Positions 54,961 through 63,703 of a DNA stretch of 64,000 nucleotides are shown here, piece after piece (positions within the stretch are counted from its first letter, which is position 1; each line of letters begins with the position of its first letter). Source of the DNA: Bacteroidales bacterium. GTDB lineage: Bacteria > Bacteroidota > Bacteroidia > Bacteroidales > M50B96. The stretch covers positions 30,414 through 94,413 of the forward strand of contig JAIOYV010000012.1 of NCBI GenBank assembly GCA_021740905.1. The letters are read 5' to 3'. The notes beneath the pieces were generated by a model. It was not told where the DNA came from. It ran no database searches and saw only the letters and a list, made by a program, of their open reading frames with translations. The translations under genes and the position numbers were made by a program.

Positions 54961-55691
54961 TTTATAAGATTTTTAAAATAAGGAGTGGTAATATTAATAA
55001 AAGCATTTTTTGCATTATGATGAGCATCGTTAGCTAATTCAGACCAATTAATTTCATGCTTTAATGTATTAAAAGCAATGCAATTACATTCCAGCAAAAC
55101 CTTTTTAATTCTCTCTGGATTAATTACATTAAGAATGGTCTTTAGCTGCAACCTTTTATTTGGTGCAATTTGATATGCACTTTGAAACATGTGAGAAACT
55201 TCATCACCTTCTCCAAAGTGATCCATGTCGGGAACAAATGTTAAATAATTTGATAGTTTTTTGTCGGCCTTAAGATCAAAATTATTAATATAGATCATTT
55301 GTGCATTGTCTAGTCCATTACCATATCCTAAATCAAAGTAACTTGTGATAATATTTGAAATGAATTCATTGGAAAAAACATCCCATCCTGGATAATTACC
55401 TATTGTGTGAAAAGAAATGTAATTGTTTGATATTAAGATGGCTCTATCTTCTTTGTTGTTTTTGAATACCATTTGTGTTTCACCCTCAACCAAATCGGGA
55501 TTCTTGGGTGCTTCGTTTGGTTTAAAATGGAAGCTTAATTGAATGGGCTTGATTTCATTTCGTTTAATGAATCCTTTCTCTTTAATCAATTTATAAAATT
55601 CTGCATAGCTTGTCCAGTCCCAAGAATTCTTTGATGGGTCAAATCGAAAAGCACAAACAGCTTCAGTTATCTTATGATTTAAGTATTCCAT
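54957..55691 (-). CDS. TIGR04255 family protein
   Basis: A 244-residue protein fitting the TIGR04255 family ('sporadically distributed'). The N-terminal NHKITEAVCAFRFDPS corresponds to the family's 'PI.EA...FRF'. PIQLSFHF and ISFHTIGNYPGWDVFSNEF match its central 'Y..W..F', and the MIYINNFD stretch matches 'RYIN'. The function is unknown; family members have a scattered distribution and occur near defence-like loci (general impression). First gene of a three-gene unit, with the next start overlapping its stop. The start is ATG 55691; an in-frame TTG at 55709 is less likely. Confidence 0.78.
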   Translation of the reverse strand: MEYLNHKITEAVCAFRFDPSKNSWDWTSYAEFYKLIKEKGFIKRNEIKPIQLSFHFKPNEAPKNPDLVEGETQMVFKNNKEDRAILISNNYISFHTIGNYPGWDVFSNEFISNIITSYFDLGYGNGLDNAQMIYINNFDLKADKKLSNYLTFVPDMDHFGEGDEVSHMFQSAYQIAPNKRLQLKTILNVINPERIKKVLLECNCIAFNTLKHEINWSELANDAHHNAKNAFINITTPYFKNLIK

Positions 55692-55842
55692 AAAATGAAT
55701 TTGATTCAAAAAACGTATCTAAATTAATAATGTTTTATATTTCGAACAAATAATATATAAAATTATCCTTAAAAAGCTGTCAAAGCTCATCCGATTCTTA
55801 TTAATAATTTTGTATCAAAATACTGTGTATCCAGAAATATTT

Positions 55843-56073
55843 TCATAGCTCTGCTTTTCTTTCTTCAATTATGGCATCTGACAATGAGCTTTTTAATTTT
55901 TTCGATTTCTCCCGTGCTTTTAAAAATGAGAAATCTTGTACTGAAAGTCTCTTAGGATCATCTTGCACTTCATCCTCTAAAAAAGTCACAACCACTTTTC
56001 TTGGGCTTTTAAATTTTATCTTTTTTCCAAGGCGGACAATTCCATTTTCATACGTTCCGTTTACTGCAATCAT
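55843..56073 (-). CDS. Antitoxin-like small protein (DUF104/AF2212 type)
   Basis: A 76-residue protein. The first part is IAVNGTYENGIVRLGKKIKF followed by VVVTFLEDE, the pattern of AF2212-like antitoxins ('VKGIYENGVIKPLEP'). The C-terminal half is a charged helix (FSFLKAREKSKKLKSSLSDA), which would fold over a toxin. No PIN-type or other toxin gene lies beside it, so it is a lone antitoxin or a regulator. The start is ATG 56073; the longer frame from 56139 starts with TTG. Confidence 0.72.
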   Translation of the reverse strand: MIAVNGTYENGIVRLGKKIKFKSPRKVVVTFLEDEVQDDPKRLSVQDFSFLKAREKSKKLKSSLSDAIIEERKAEL

Positions 56074-56149
56074 TTTGATATTTTTCCCCAAAGTTAGGTA
56101 AAGACATGGAAAGTTGCAAAGCTTAGATTTTATATTCAAGAAAGACAGC

Positions 56150-56515
56150 TTATCGGTTGTCCTGATTCTGATTTTTCATTCCTTTCAACTCCTCCTTTAT
56201 CTCTTCCAAACTTGCTTGAATATCGCGCATCACCGGATTCGAAGTGGTTACGTTCCGAAGCTCCTCTTCGCGGAGGCCATGTACTGTATCGAGCCGCCCT
56301 ATTATTAAGGACAAGGTGATGAACAGGATAAACACAATGGGAATGGAAATCCAAATATTGTCGAAGATCAGATTGCCAATGGTGGTGTTGCGGTAGGCTT
56401 CGATAAACACAAAGCCTATCATTATAAATTGAATGTACCCAATGTACATCCTTGCCCGGTCGATGTAAATTTTCCACCGGATTAGTGTCCGTTTGTTTGC
56501 TTTTATATCAGCCAT
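56150..56515 (-). CDS. 2TM domain membrane protein
   Basis: A 121-residue inner-membrane protein with two hydrophobic helices (about residues 23-40 and 52-72). A charged cytoplasmic-like C-terminal helix follows (MRDIQASLEEIKEELKG). This resembles the small 2TM-type proteins of Bacteroidota. No functional motif is recognised. Confidence 0.75.
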   Translation of the reverse strand: MADIKANKRTLIRWKIYIDRARMYIGYIQFIMIGFVFIEAYRNTTIGNLIFDNIWISIPIVFILFITLSLIIGRLDTVHGLREEELRNVTTSNPVMRDIQASLEEIKEELKGMKNQNQDNR

Positions 56516-56602
56516 CTCATTTTTCGTTATTTACAAGCGAAAATAAGTATAATCTAATAGGGAGCTTTACCAACAAGACCTTTTTTACGATAAGAAAATA
56601 GA

Positions 56603-56707
56603 CTATTTCCGCTTTGCCTTCTTCTCTCTTTTTTCTTCTTTCTTTTCCTTAGCCGATTTTGTGGCTTCCTTTTTTACATTCTTCTTCGCATCCTGTGATT
56701 TTGCCAT
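56603..56707 (-). CDS. Very small lysine-rich protein (34 residues)
   Basis: An open frame of 34 codons from ATG 56707 to TAG 56603. It reads MAKSQDAKKNVKKEATKSAK, then EKKEEKREKKAKRK. Nearly half the residues are Lys or Arg, alternating with Glu, so a single charged helix or a nucleic-acid-binding tail is likely. It lies beyond the helicase gene on the same strand, 58 bases from its stop. A similar sequence accompanies other Bacteroidota helicase genes in my recollection, which is not verified. Confidence 0.5.
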   Translation of the reverse strand: MAKSQDAKKNVKKEATKSAKEKKEEKREKKAKRK

Positions 56708-56764
56708 GACAGTGTTTATTAAATGAGTTTTAACTTTCTAATTTCCTGGGTAAAAATACTTTAT

Positions 56765-58120
56765 TTATTTATTTTTCTTCGATCGCAAATTGGCAATTTT
56801 GTCGCCTCTTTTTTGTGGTTTTTTATAGGTCTTCATCTTTCTGAGATAAGATCCACCTTGATTGAACTTTGTGTTTTTTAGTTTTTTCTCATGAAATGCC
56901 GGGCCGCGTTCATCATCCTGAGTACGTCGTATTTTGCCACTGATCTCAATGTTCCGTGGCCGCTCTTCGGGGGTCAATTGTTTTGAAATCTCCACTTCTT
57001 CGGGAAATTCAACGACCGGGATTTCATAATCCATCAATATCTCGATCGCTAATTTTGCCTCCTCTTCTTTGGGTGTATAAAACAGGATGGTTTTTCCCTT
57101 CTCTTCGGCCCGGCCAGTACGACCAATCCTGTGCATATAGTTTTCAGGATAAGCGGGAGTATCGAAATTGATGACATGGGAGATTTTATCGAGATCAATT
57201 CCACGGGCCATTACATCGGTAGTGACCAATATCCGGTTTGCACCTTCGTCGAATTGCTGTATTGACCGGAACCTGTAGTTCTGTGATTTGTTGGAATGGA
57301 TCACACAAGTTTCCGGCCCATATCGCTCTTCCAAGGCTTCGAACAACCGATCGGCATATTTTTTACCCGAGACAAAAACCAGGACTTTATGATATTCATC
57401 TCTGTCGCGAAGAAGGTGGGATAACAAATTTACTTTGGTGTAAAAGTTTGGCACATTATAGCATTGCTGGGCAATATTATGCAAGGGTGTTCCACTGAGG
57501 GCAATCGAAATCTTGACAGGAGAAATAAAGGTGTCATCAATTAATGCATCGACCTCTTCGGTCATAGTTGCCGAAAACATGATGTTCTGTCTGCGTTCTG
57601 GCAACAGTTCGAAAATATTTGTCAACTGATATCGAAAGCCCAATTCCAGCATTACATCCACTTCGTCGATCACCAGTTTTTTAATGTCTTTCAATTTGAG
57701 TACACCGGTAAGAGCTAAGTCGTACAACCGGCCAGGTGTAGCTGCCAGAATATCGCAGCCCCCGGCAACAGCCTGTTTTTGGGTATTGATGTTGGTTCCG
57801 CCATACACACCAAGAACGCGGGTGTTCATGTAAGTTGTAAGACTTTTAACGTGTTCGACCACTTGCAAAACCAGCTCGCGGGTCGGCACCAATATAAGAA
57901 CCCGTGGATTTAGTTGCCTTGAAAATTTGAGGTCTTTTAGAATGGGAAGCATATAGGCCAGGGTTTTCCCCGTGCCGGTTTGCGCTATCCCCACTACATC
58001 CTTGCCTGAAAGAACCACCGGGCAAGCCTCAAATTGAATAGGTGTTGGCTTCTCAAATCCCAGATCCGCAATTGCATTGTACAGTTGTTTCGAGAGATTC
58101 AAATCTTCAAATGAATTCAT
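56765..58120 (-). CDS. DEAD-box RNA helicase
   Basis: A 451-residue ATP-dependent RNA helicase (RhlE/DbpA-like). Motifs in order: Q motif GFEKPTPIQFEACPVVL; Walker A AQTGTGKTLAY; motif Ib TPGRL; motif II IDEVDVMLELGF, a DEVD variant of DEAD; SAT in MFSATMTEEV; motif V TDVMARGIDL; motif VI HRIGRTGRA. The tail is basic (KTYKKPQKRGDK and similar), for RNA contact. The start is ATG 58120; the in-frame extension upstream has no family similarity. Confidence 0.94.
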   Translation of the reverse strand: MNSFEDLNLSKQLYNAIADLGFEKPTPIQFEACPVVLSGKDVVGIAQTGTGKTLAYMLPILKDLKFSRQLNPRVLILVPTRELVLQVVEHVKSLTTYMNTRVLGVYGGTNINTQKQAVAGGCDILAATPGRLYDLALTGVLKLKDIKKLVIDEVDVMLELGFRYQLTNIFELLPERRQNIMFSATMTEEVDALIDDTFISPVKISIALSGTPLHNIAQQCYNVPNFYTKVNLLSHLLRDRDEYHKVLVFVSGKKYADRLFEALEERYGPETCVIHSNKSQNYRFRSIQQFDEGANRILVTTDVMARGIDLDKISHVINFDTPAYPENYMHRIGRTGRAEEKGKTILFYTPKEEEAKLAIEILMDYEIPVVEFPEEVEISKQLTPEERPRNIEISGKIRRTQDDERGPAFHEKKLKNTKFNQGGSYLRKMKTYKKPQKRGDKIANLRSKKNK

Positions 58121-58154
58121 AAATAAATTTTTACAAAAGTAGGGTAAAAAATTG

Positions 58155-58225
58155 GAGTTGTGGAGTATTGGAGTGATGGTGTGATGAGCGGTGGATAGAT
58201 TGTAATGGTGTGAGGCCTGTCCCGA
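58155..58225. repeat. Degenerate GGAGT/TGGTG repeat
   Basis: TTGGAGTTGTGGAGTATTGG, then AGTGATGGTGTGATGAGC, a drifting direct repeat upstream of the helicase gene, related by motif to the elements at 14160 and 47618. Confidence 0.45.
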
Positions 58226-58277
58226 TATAATATTACTATGAAAAACTATTAAAATAACTAAAGGCATTTTTCATTAT

Positions 58278-58988
58278 TTATGGCAGGATCCTGGGTCCAA
58301 TAATATTCATCCAAAGAATATAGCCACTTATCCCACCAATAAATCCGGCTATAATAAAATCAAATCGTTTCTCCTTTGGGATTACTTTGAAAACAATGTA
58401 TAAGGATACAAGTAATCCTAAAACTCCCAAAATAATGGGAATCGTACCTGTGGGTATTTCGAGTATTTTCGAAATTTTTGCTTCGTCCCCACCGAAATAG
58501 CTTCCATCAAAAATACCCGAGGAGATTGACATAACTAAGTTAAAAACCTCTCTTAACCAGAACAAAGAAAGAAATACTGCAATCCAGTCAAATAGCTTGA
58601 AACCGTTTTTTTTAATCTTTTCCTTTCTGAAATAAAGCATCAATAATCCAATTAGCCCAGTCAAAATAGTTTGAAACGGACCGCCCATTTTAATCAATAA
58701 TGGATCGGTTAAATAAATTTTTTTGATGATTGATTCATATTCTTTTTTTCTGGGAAACTGCAAGTCATTTTCAATCTCGTATCGGTATTCTGTATAAATT
58801 GGGATTAGCTCTGCGTTACGATCTACCTTATCATAACTCATGCTACTATAATGCAATGTGGTTTCGTAACCAAGAAATTTTGCAACTACAATATGCCCAA
58901 ACTCGTGAGTAACAGTACCAATAACAGTGCAGAATAGGAAAGCTATGCTAAAGAGCAAAAGATAATATGGTTGTAGTTTGAGTTCCAT
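58278..58988 (-). CDS. M50-like membrane zinc protease, truncated-type
   Basis: A 236-residue integral membrane protein. The first helix region contains THEFGHIVVAKFLGYETTLHY, with the HExxH zinc motif at residues 28-32 (HEFGH), as in site-2 and M50 proteases. About five further hydrophobic stretches follow. A second NPxD-type metal ligand is not found, so activity is uncertain. It might be a membrane-embedded peptidase or a related inactive fold. It starts 12 bases from the YdeI-like gene stop. Confidence 0.78.
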   Translation of the reverse strand: MELKLQPYYLLLFSIAFLFCTVIGTVTHEFGHIVVAKFLGYETTLHYSSMSYDKVDRNAELIPIYTEYRYEIENDLQFPRKKEYESIIKKIYLTDPLLIKMGGPFQTILTGLIGLLMLYFRKEKIKKNGFKLFDWIAVFLSLFWLREVFNLVMSISSGIFDGSYFGGDEAKISKILEIPTGTIPIILGVLGLLVSLYIVFKVIPKEKRFDFIIAGFIGGISGYILWMNIIGPRILP

Positions 58989-58999
58989 TTACATTGTAC

Positions 59000-59569
59000 C
59001 TAAAAATAATATTTTTCGATTCCTCCAAACCCCGGTACAAGTTTGTTCTCCCTGGTGGATTTAATGAAATGGGCCAATCTTTTATTGAAGTGCTCCATAC
59101 TGTTTCGCGAAGCTTCGATATAAGCCACACGGATGCGCCTGTAGGCTTCGGGAAACTTTATAAAATTCGCCCATGCCTTCTTATCCTTTGCTATGGCAGC
59201 AATAATATCATCAGGAAAAACATATTCCTCTTCGAGAATATCTTTGATTGAATCCTCAATGGTAGGGTACAACATATTGTGTTTGGCCAACCATTTCAGC
59301 CTTTCCTTGTTGGGTTGCGAAAAGGTGCTTTTCGGCCTTCGAGGGGTAAAACGTTGCGCACTGTTTACTTCGTTGTATGATTTTATGGTGCTGTCGATCC
59401 ACCCAAAACAGAGGGCTTCTTCCACTGCATCGTTGTAAAGGATGCGGGCTTTGCCAGTATCTTTGTGAGGGTAAATCAACCAGACTTCTTTTTCCTTGTC
59501 GAAGTTTTCCCAGAGCCAGGCACGCCATTGTTTTCGGTCGGTAAAATAGATTGGGTTTATAATTTCCAT
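59000..59569 (-). CDS. YdeI/OmpD-associated family protein
   Basis: A 189-residue cytoplasmic YdeI-like protein with the family signature: EIINPIYFTDRKQWRAWL at the start, ALCFGWIDSTIKSYNEVNS and RFTPRRPKSTFSQPNKERL. The C-terminal AYIEASRNSMEHFNKRLAHF helices follow. Such proteins are linked to antimicrobial-peptide resistance and membrane stress in other bacteria (family knowledge); the function here is open. The start is ATG 59569; a TTG seven codons earlier is not used. A repeat array lies upstream. Confidence 0.92.
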   Translation of the reverse strand: MEIINPIYFTDRKQWRAWLWENFDKEKEVWLIYPHKDTGKARILYNDAVEEALCFGWIDSTIKSYNEVNSAQRFTPRRPKSTFSQPNKERLKWLAKHNMLYPTIEDSIKDILEEEYVFPDDIIAAIAKDKKAWANFIKFPEAYRRIRVAYIEASRNSMEHFNKRLAHFIKSTRENKLVPGFGGIEKYYF

Positions 59570-59886
59570 GCGATTTATTTGATGGATCAAGTTCGTATAA
59601 ATTTTTTGATACTTAAATTCTGATATTCATCGGGATAAAAGTAGTTCGTCTAAATAATGGTGTGAGTTCGTCTAAATTCAAAATATATTAGAGTTTGATA
59701 ATCAGTGAGATTCATATTCTATATTACCTAAATTCGTCTAAATTTGTCTAAGTTCGTCTAAACGCATATTAATTCAACTGAGTTCGTATAAATTACAACA
59801 ACCTTATGTTCTGAAATTCAGCCATGTAAGAAAATAGTTCGTATAAGTTGGTATAAGTTCGTATAAGTTCGTATAAGTTTTTCTCA
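59570..59886. other. Intergenic region holding GTTCGT tandem repeats
   Basis: 317 bases with no gene between the AlbA-type regulator (whose 3' end is here) and the YdeI gene (whose 5' end is here). Filled by the repeat array described separately. Confidence 0.6.
59643..59884. repeat. 10-base tandem repeats AGTTCGTATA and TTCGTCTAAA variants
   Basis: At 59836-59875 four head-to-tail copies of AGTTCGTATA occur, one carrying a G for C change. Scattered units of TTCGTCTAAA/TTTGTCTAAG lie from about 59643 to 59765. The array sits upstream of the YdeI-like start. Confidence 0.72.
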
Positions 59887-61548
59887 TCAACATAAAATCC
59901 ATTTCTTACCTATATCAAGCTTAATAATATTTCCTCTTCTAAGGCTTTGTAATAAGTTCTGTACCTTATTTTTTTTGTTTTTTTCGTCCAATACATCCGA
60001 CAGCTTATCCCACAACAAATGCTCAATTTGCTTTCTCGATGCCACCTTCCATTTAGTTAAATATTCAACAATCAAATCTTTGCAATATTCATCGTCAAAC
60101 CCTTTGTTGCAGATGTATTCAGCTTTCAGGTCGTCATTTTCGGTTGGCTCAACTACCTTGTGAGATAAATAAATATTTGGTTTCCGGCCTTCCACAAATT
60201 CCTTTTTCTTCAAATAGTTGAATTCTTGATCCAACAATATTTTTCTTTTTTGAACCTTATCGAGCATCAGGATTTCTTCTATCGTAATCTCCGGGTTGTG
60301 AATAAGGATACGGGCAAACTCCTCGTCAAGGATTTTACCGATGATGCTGACTTTCACTTTTCCATCAGACAAATCGTACTCGGGCATTGGAAAAAATCGC
60401 TGGCGTTGAAAATCAAATAACTTGCGTATCCCGCCTCCCTGGGTTTCGATCATGTCAAGGTTTTTCATGGCTTCAACCAAAAAGGAATTACGGTATTGTT
60501 CTTCGGGTGTATCCTTTAGCACAACATTTTCGACTGATTCGGGCAGAAAATTACCGTAGTTCGAAAACACAAGATGGTCGTCTTCAAACTCGACTACATT
60601 AATACGGGCAGCTTTGGTATAGTCCTGATGGGCTATAGCATTGTGTAAAGGCTCGCGAATGTTAAAAGGTTCGTATCGGAGAAATTCATCAGGGAATAAA
60701 GTATTGTCGCGCAGATACCGGTATTTAAGGTTTCTTATTTTGGCTAAAACCTGATCCACTGTGAGCAAAAGAGGAATAGAGAAGATTTCGTAATCCTTAT
60801 CCTGATTATCAACCGTTTTAAGGTTCCAACGAATTTTTACGCTCGAACCCAGGAAATGTTCTTCCTCCTCCTTGCCAAGCAAAATCATAGCTGTACGGGT
60901 AATTTTTCCTTTAATGGTCAACTTGGCTTTGTCCAGGAATTTATCATTTTCCCACGATTCAACTTCATCTTTGTATTTCGGATTCCTCTTAACAAACTCG
61001 ATCCTGGCCTTTGAAATGGCTTCTTCGTCCAAATCATCAATTGTAGCATCAGGGATAATCCCGGCACTCCAATCATCAACTCGCAAAGGTTCGGAAAGAA
61101 TGGCTTCCATTCGCGAGGGCTTCATTATCATAAGGCTATCACCAACTCTTTGCCATGCTTTTTTATGGGCATAAACAGGTAAACGTTTTTGGTGCTTTGG
61201 AATGGAAAATACCCAAACCGTTTTGTGGGTATCATCGCAAGTAAGCTCTTCAATATCTAGTTGCTCGGTATTTAGGTTGATGCAACTATCGAATAATGAC
61301 TTTTTGATGTTCTCCTTATCGTAATTGGAGAAATCCTGAATCCCTGTTATGGTAAGACTTTTATCCTGAACGCCAATTATCAGGAAACCACCTCCCATAT
61401 TTGAGATGGCCGAAATGTATGAGATAATATCTTCACCCTCCTTCCCACGAACAAAGTGTTTTAAATTAGAACATTGTTTCCATTCGCATCTCTCATTTTC
61501 AGTGGGAAAACGTTTGGTCAAATATTCCTGTAATTCCTTTTCGGTCAT
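59887..61548 (-). CDS. AlbA_2/Schlafen-type ATP-binding transcriptional regulator
   Basis: A 553-residue protein. The N-terminal AlbA_2 (Schlafen-like DNA/RNA-binding) domain runs about residues 15-125: CEWKQCSNLKHFVRGKEGED, ISAISNMGGGFLIIGVQD, TGIQDFSNYDKENIKKS. A middle segment resembles a GHKL/HATPase-type domain, EPLHNAIAHQDYTKAARINV followed by DHLVFSNYGNFLP. The C-terminal part has helices fitting a winged helix-turn-helix (CKDLIVEYLTKWKVASRKQI). Members are described as regulators, and some act in anti-phage systems (family knowledge). No partner is adjacent. Confidence 0.88.
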   Translation of the reverse strand: MTEKELQEYLTKRFPTENERCEWKQCSNLKHFVRGKEGEDIISYISAISNMGGGFLIIGVQDKSLTITGIQDFSNYDKENIKKSLFDSCINLNTEQLDIEELTCDDTHKTVWVFSIPKHQKRLPVYAHKKAWQRVGDSLMIMKPSRMEAILSEPLRVDDWSAGIIPDATIDDLDEEAISKARIEFVKRNPKYKDEVESWENDKFLDKAKLTIKGKITRTAMILLGKEEEEHFLGSSVKIRWNLKTVDNQDKDYEIFSIPLLLTVDQVLAKIRNLKYRYLRDNTLFPDEFLRYEPFNIREPLHNAIAHQDYTKAARINVVEFEDDHLVFSNYGNFLPESVENVVLKDTPEEQYRNSFLVEAMKNLDMIETQGGGIRKLFDFQRQRFFPMPEYDLSDGKVKVSIIGKILDEEFARILIHNPEITIEEILMLDKVQKRKILLDQEFNYLKKKEFVEGRKPNIYLSHKVVEPTENDDLKAEYICNKGFDDEYCKDLIVEYLTKWKVASRKQIEHLLWDKLSDVLDEKNKKNKVQNLLQSLRRGNIIKLDIGKKWILC

Positions 61549-61630
61549 TTCTGGATATGCTTTTTTCGAATCATTTCAAATTCAAAGATAATAAATAGAA
61601 GTTAAATAGGTGCAACATCATAAGCCACAA

Positions 61631-63703
61631 TTACTCGCTCACTTCTATAAAAAACGTGTCACGCATTTCTTCATCTTTGTACTGCGCCTTAATTTCAATA
61701 ATATTTTGTCCTTTTTGCAATGAAATCTCATCGCTCACAAAATGAACATCATTGATCTCTTTTTTCAACAATCCATAACTCTTTCCATTAATGAAAAGCT
61801 CGGGTACACCAAAATTACAATAAGCCTTGAATCTGCAAACGGTAGTGTCCGAGGTGTTGTTTCTTCTGCCCGCGAAATATAGAACTGGCTCTTCCGACCA
61901 ATTGGCTTTGTACCAATAAAAGGCATCTTTTTTAGTAGTCCTGTCATAAGTCACCAAACCCTTATGATTTAAGCCCTTTACTCCTCCCCTGTCCCATTCG
62001 GGCACCGAAAAGTCGAACATATTCCAGATATAGGAAGCCCAGATAAAAGGAGCTTTTTCTATTGCTGCCCAGGTTTCTTCGTGATAGTAGGTCTGATAAG
62101 TTTCCGGGAAAAATTGACCTTTGGGGTCGGGTACAGATAAAATGTCATTGGTTTGGTGGGCAATGTTTCCTCCTGCCCCATATTCCGAAATGGAAAACCG
62201 TACGTCTGGCTTTTTAGTGTGATAATTGTTGATCCACTTGCCCAACTCTGTTGGTTTTCCACCATACCAGCCGGTGTATTGATTATACCCTTGAAGGTCG
62301 GTCAACTCATGGATGGGATGATCGAACACCCACCAGATATTGCTTACAGACACCGTATATCTTTGAGGATCGAGCGTCTTTGCCAAATTATGCAATACGT
62401 TTGTCAGGTTTACGGCAGGCTGGATTACATCTCCCTTGATCACTTCATTATGCAGGCCCCACACAAAAATGGAAGGGTGGTTATAGTTTTGTTTGATCAA
62501 TTCGGTGAGTTGCTGGAGGGCATTCGCATCGGCATTTTCATTATAGCCATTTACAAAAGGGATTTCAGCCCATACCAAAATACCCATCGAATCGGCCAAA
62601 TCATAGATGTATTCAGCTTGCTGATAATGCGCCAGTCGAATAGATGTTGCCCCCAGTTCATTAATCAGTTCCATATCTTTTTTATGATGTTTTGGGAGAA
62701 GGGCGTTACCCAAATCCTTCCATTCCTGATGCCTGCAAACCCCATAAAGTCGGTAAGGTTCGCTATTGAGCATAAATCCTTTTTCGGGGTCGATGGAACA
62801 AGACCTGATTCCAATGGCTTGGATAACTTCATCCCTTAACTCGCCATCTTCAATTAATTGTGTCTTTATAGTATAGAGATAGGGATCCTTTTTACCATCC
62901 CATAAATGAGGATTTTTAATATTGAGAGTTGTTTCTACGGAGATTAATCCGCCCGGATAAATTAAAGTATCTTGATCAATTTCAGCTACTTTATTATGCT
63001 CTTTTGAATAAAGTATATGCATAACAATTAACTGCCTTTTATAGGAAACCTCATTTTTTAGCAAACAAGTAATCTTTAATTCAGCATTTTCGATCCCCAC
63101 CTTTTCTTGTTCAATGTAAACTCCCGATGAAGCATGATCGCTTAGTGCAACATGGACATCGCTTGTCGTAATTAAGGAAACATCACGATAAATGCCGCCA
63201 TAAATCCCAAACAGGAAATTGTCCTTGGGGTATGAATTGTTTAGTTCGTTATTCACTTTAACCAAAATGGTATTGACCTTCTCTTTTTCAATGAAATTGG
63301 TGATGTTAAAAACAAAGGCAGAATAGCTTCCCAAATGCTCGCCAACATATTTGTTGTTTACATATACTTCGGCATATTGCCCAACCCCATCAAAACGTAG
63401 AAAATATTGTGTTCCTGACGGACTATTTTCAACATTCATTTCCTTTTTATACCAGCCAGTCCCATAATGCACTTCTTCACCAGATTGAATGTCTTTGTTG
63501 TTCCAGGTATGCGGAATTACTACATCTTGCCATGAAGTATCAAATAGGCTGATCTCCTCAATTTGCCTATCGGCAAGCATAAATTGCCAGCCATCGTTTA
63601 GCTTTAATACTTTCCTGGGTTGGCCGTAAGAATATTCTGTTGGGATAAATAAAACAAAAGTTAGGATCAGGATGCTGGAATAGAAAGAAAAATATCTCAT
63701 CAT
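61631..63703 (-). CDS. Exported glycoside hydrolase family 2 protein (beta-galactosidase type)
   Basis: A 690-residue secreted or periplasmic glycosidase. A signal peptide (residues about 1-26) is followed by a GH2 sugar-binding domain (LNDGWQFMLADRQIEEI, HTWNNKDIQSGEEVHYGTGW). An immunoglobulin-like domain and a TIM barrel come next. The catalytic acid/base E420 is in VWGLHNEVI and the nucleophile E507 in SISEYGAGG. The C-terminal domain (ELFINGKSYGLLKKEIND) fits a DUF4982-like end. Substrate is not fixed by sequence; no polysaccharide-utilisation susCD pair is in the window. Confidence 0.92.
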   Translation of the reverse strand: MMRYFSFYSSILILTFVLFIPTEYSYGQPRKVLKLNDGWQFMLADRQIEEISLFDTSWQDVVIPHTWNNKDIQSGEEVHYGTGWYKKEMNVENSPSGTQYFLRFDGVGQYAEVYVNNKYVGEHLGSYSAFVFNITNFIEKEKVNTILVKVNNELNNSYPKDNFLFGIYGGIYRDVSLITTSDVHVALSDHASSGVYIEQEKVGIENAELKITCLLKNEVSYKRQLIVMHILYSKEHNKVAEIDQDTLIYPGGLISVETTLNIKNPHLWDGKKDPYLYTIKTQLIEDGELRDEVIQAIGIRSCSIDPEKGFMLNSEPYRLYGVCRHQEWKDLGNALLPKHHKKDMELINELGATSIRLAHYQQAEYIYDLADSMGILVWAEIPFVNGYNENADANALQQLTELIKQNYNHPSIFVWGLHNEVIKGDVIQPAVNLTNVLHNLAKTLDPQRYTVSVSNIWWVFDHPIHELTDLQGYNQYTGWYGGKPTELGKWINNYHTKKPDVRFSISEYGAGGNIAHQTNDILSVPDPKGQFFPETYQTYYHEETWAAIEKAPFIWASYIWNMFDFSVPEWDRGGVKGLNHKGLVTYDRTTKKDAFYWYKANWSEEPVLYFAGRRNNTSDTTVCRFKAYCNFGVPELFINGKSYGLLKKEINDVHFVSDEISLQKGQNIIEIKAQYKDEEMRDTFFIEVSE

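Noticed and set aside
59836..59879. Possible CRISPR array
   Set aside because: Units are only 10 bases, head to tail, with no spacers and no cas genes near.
62153..62839. Plus-strand open frame of 228 codons
   Set aside because: Antisense to the GH2 gene, which keeps both catalytic glutamates.
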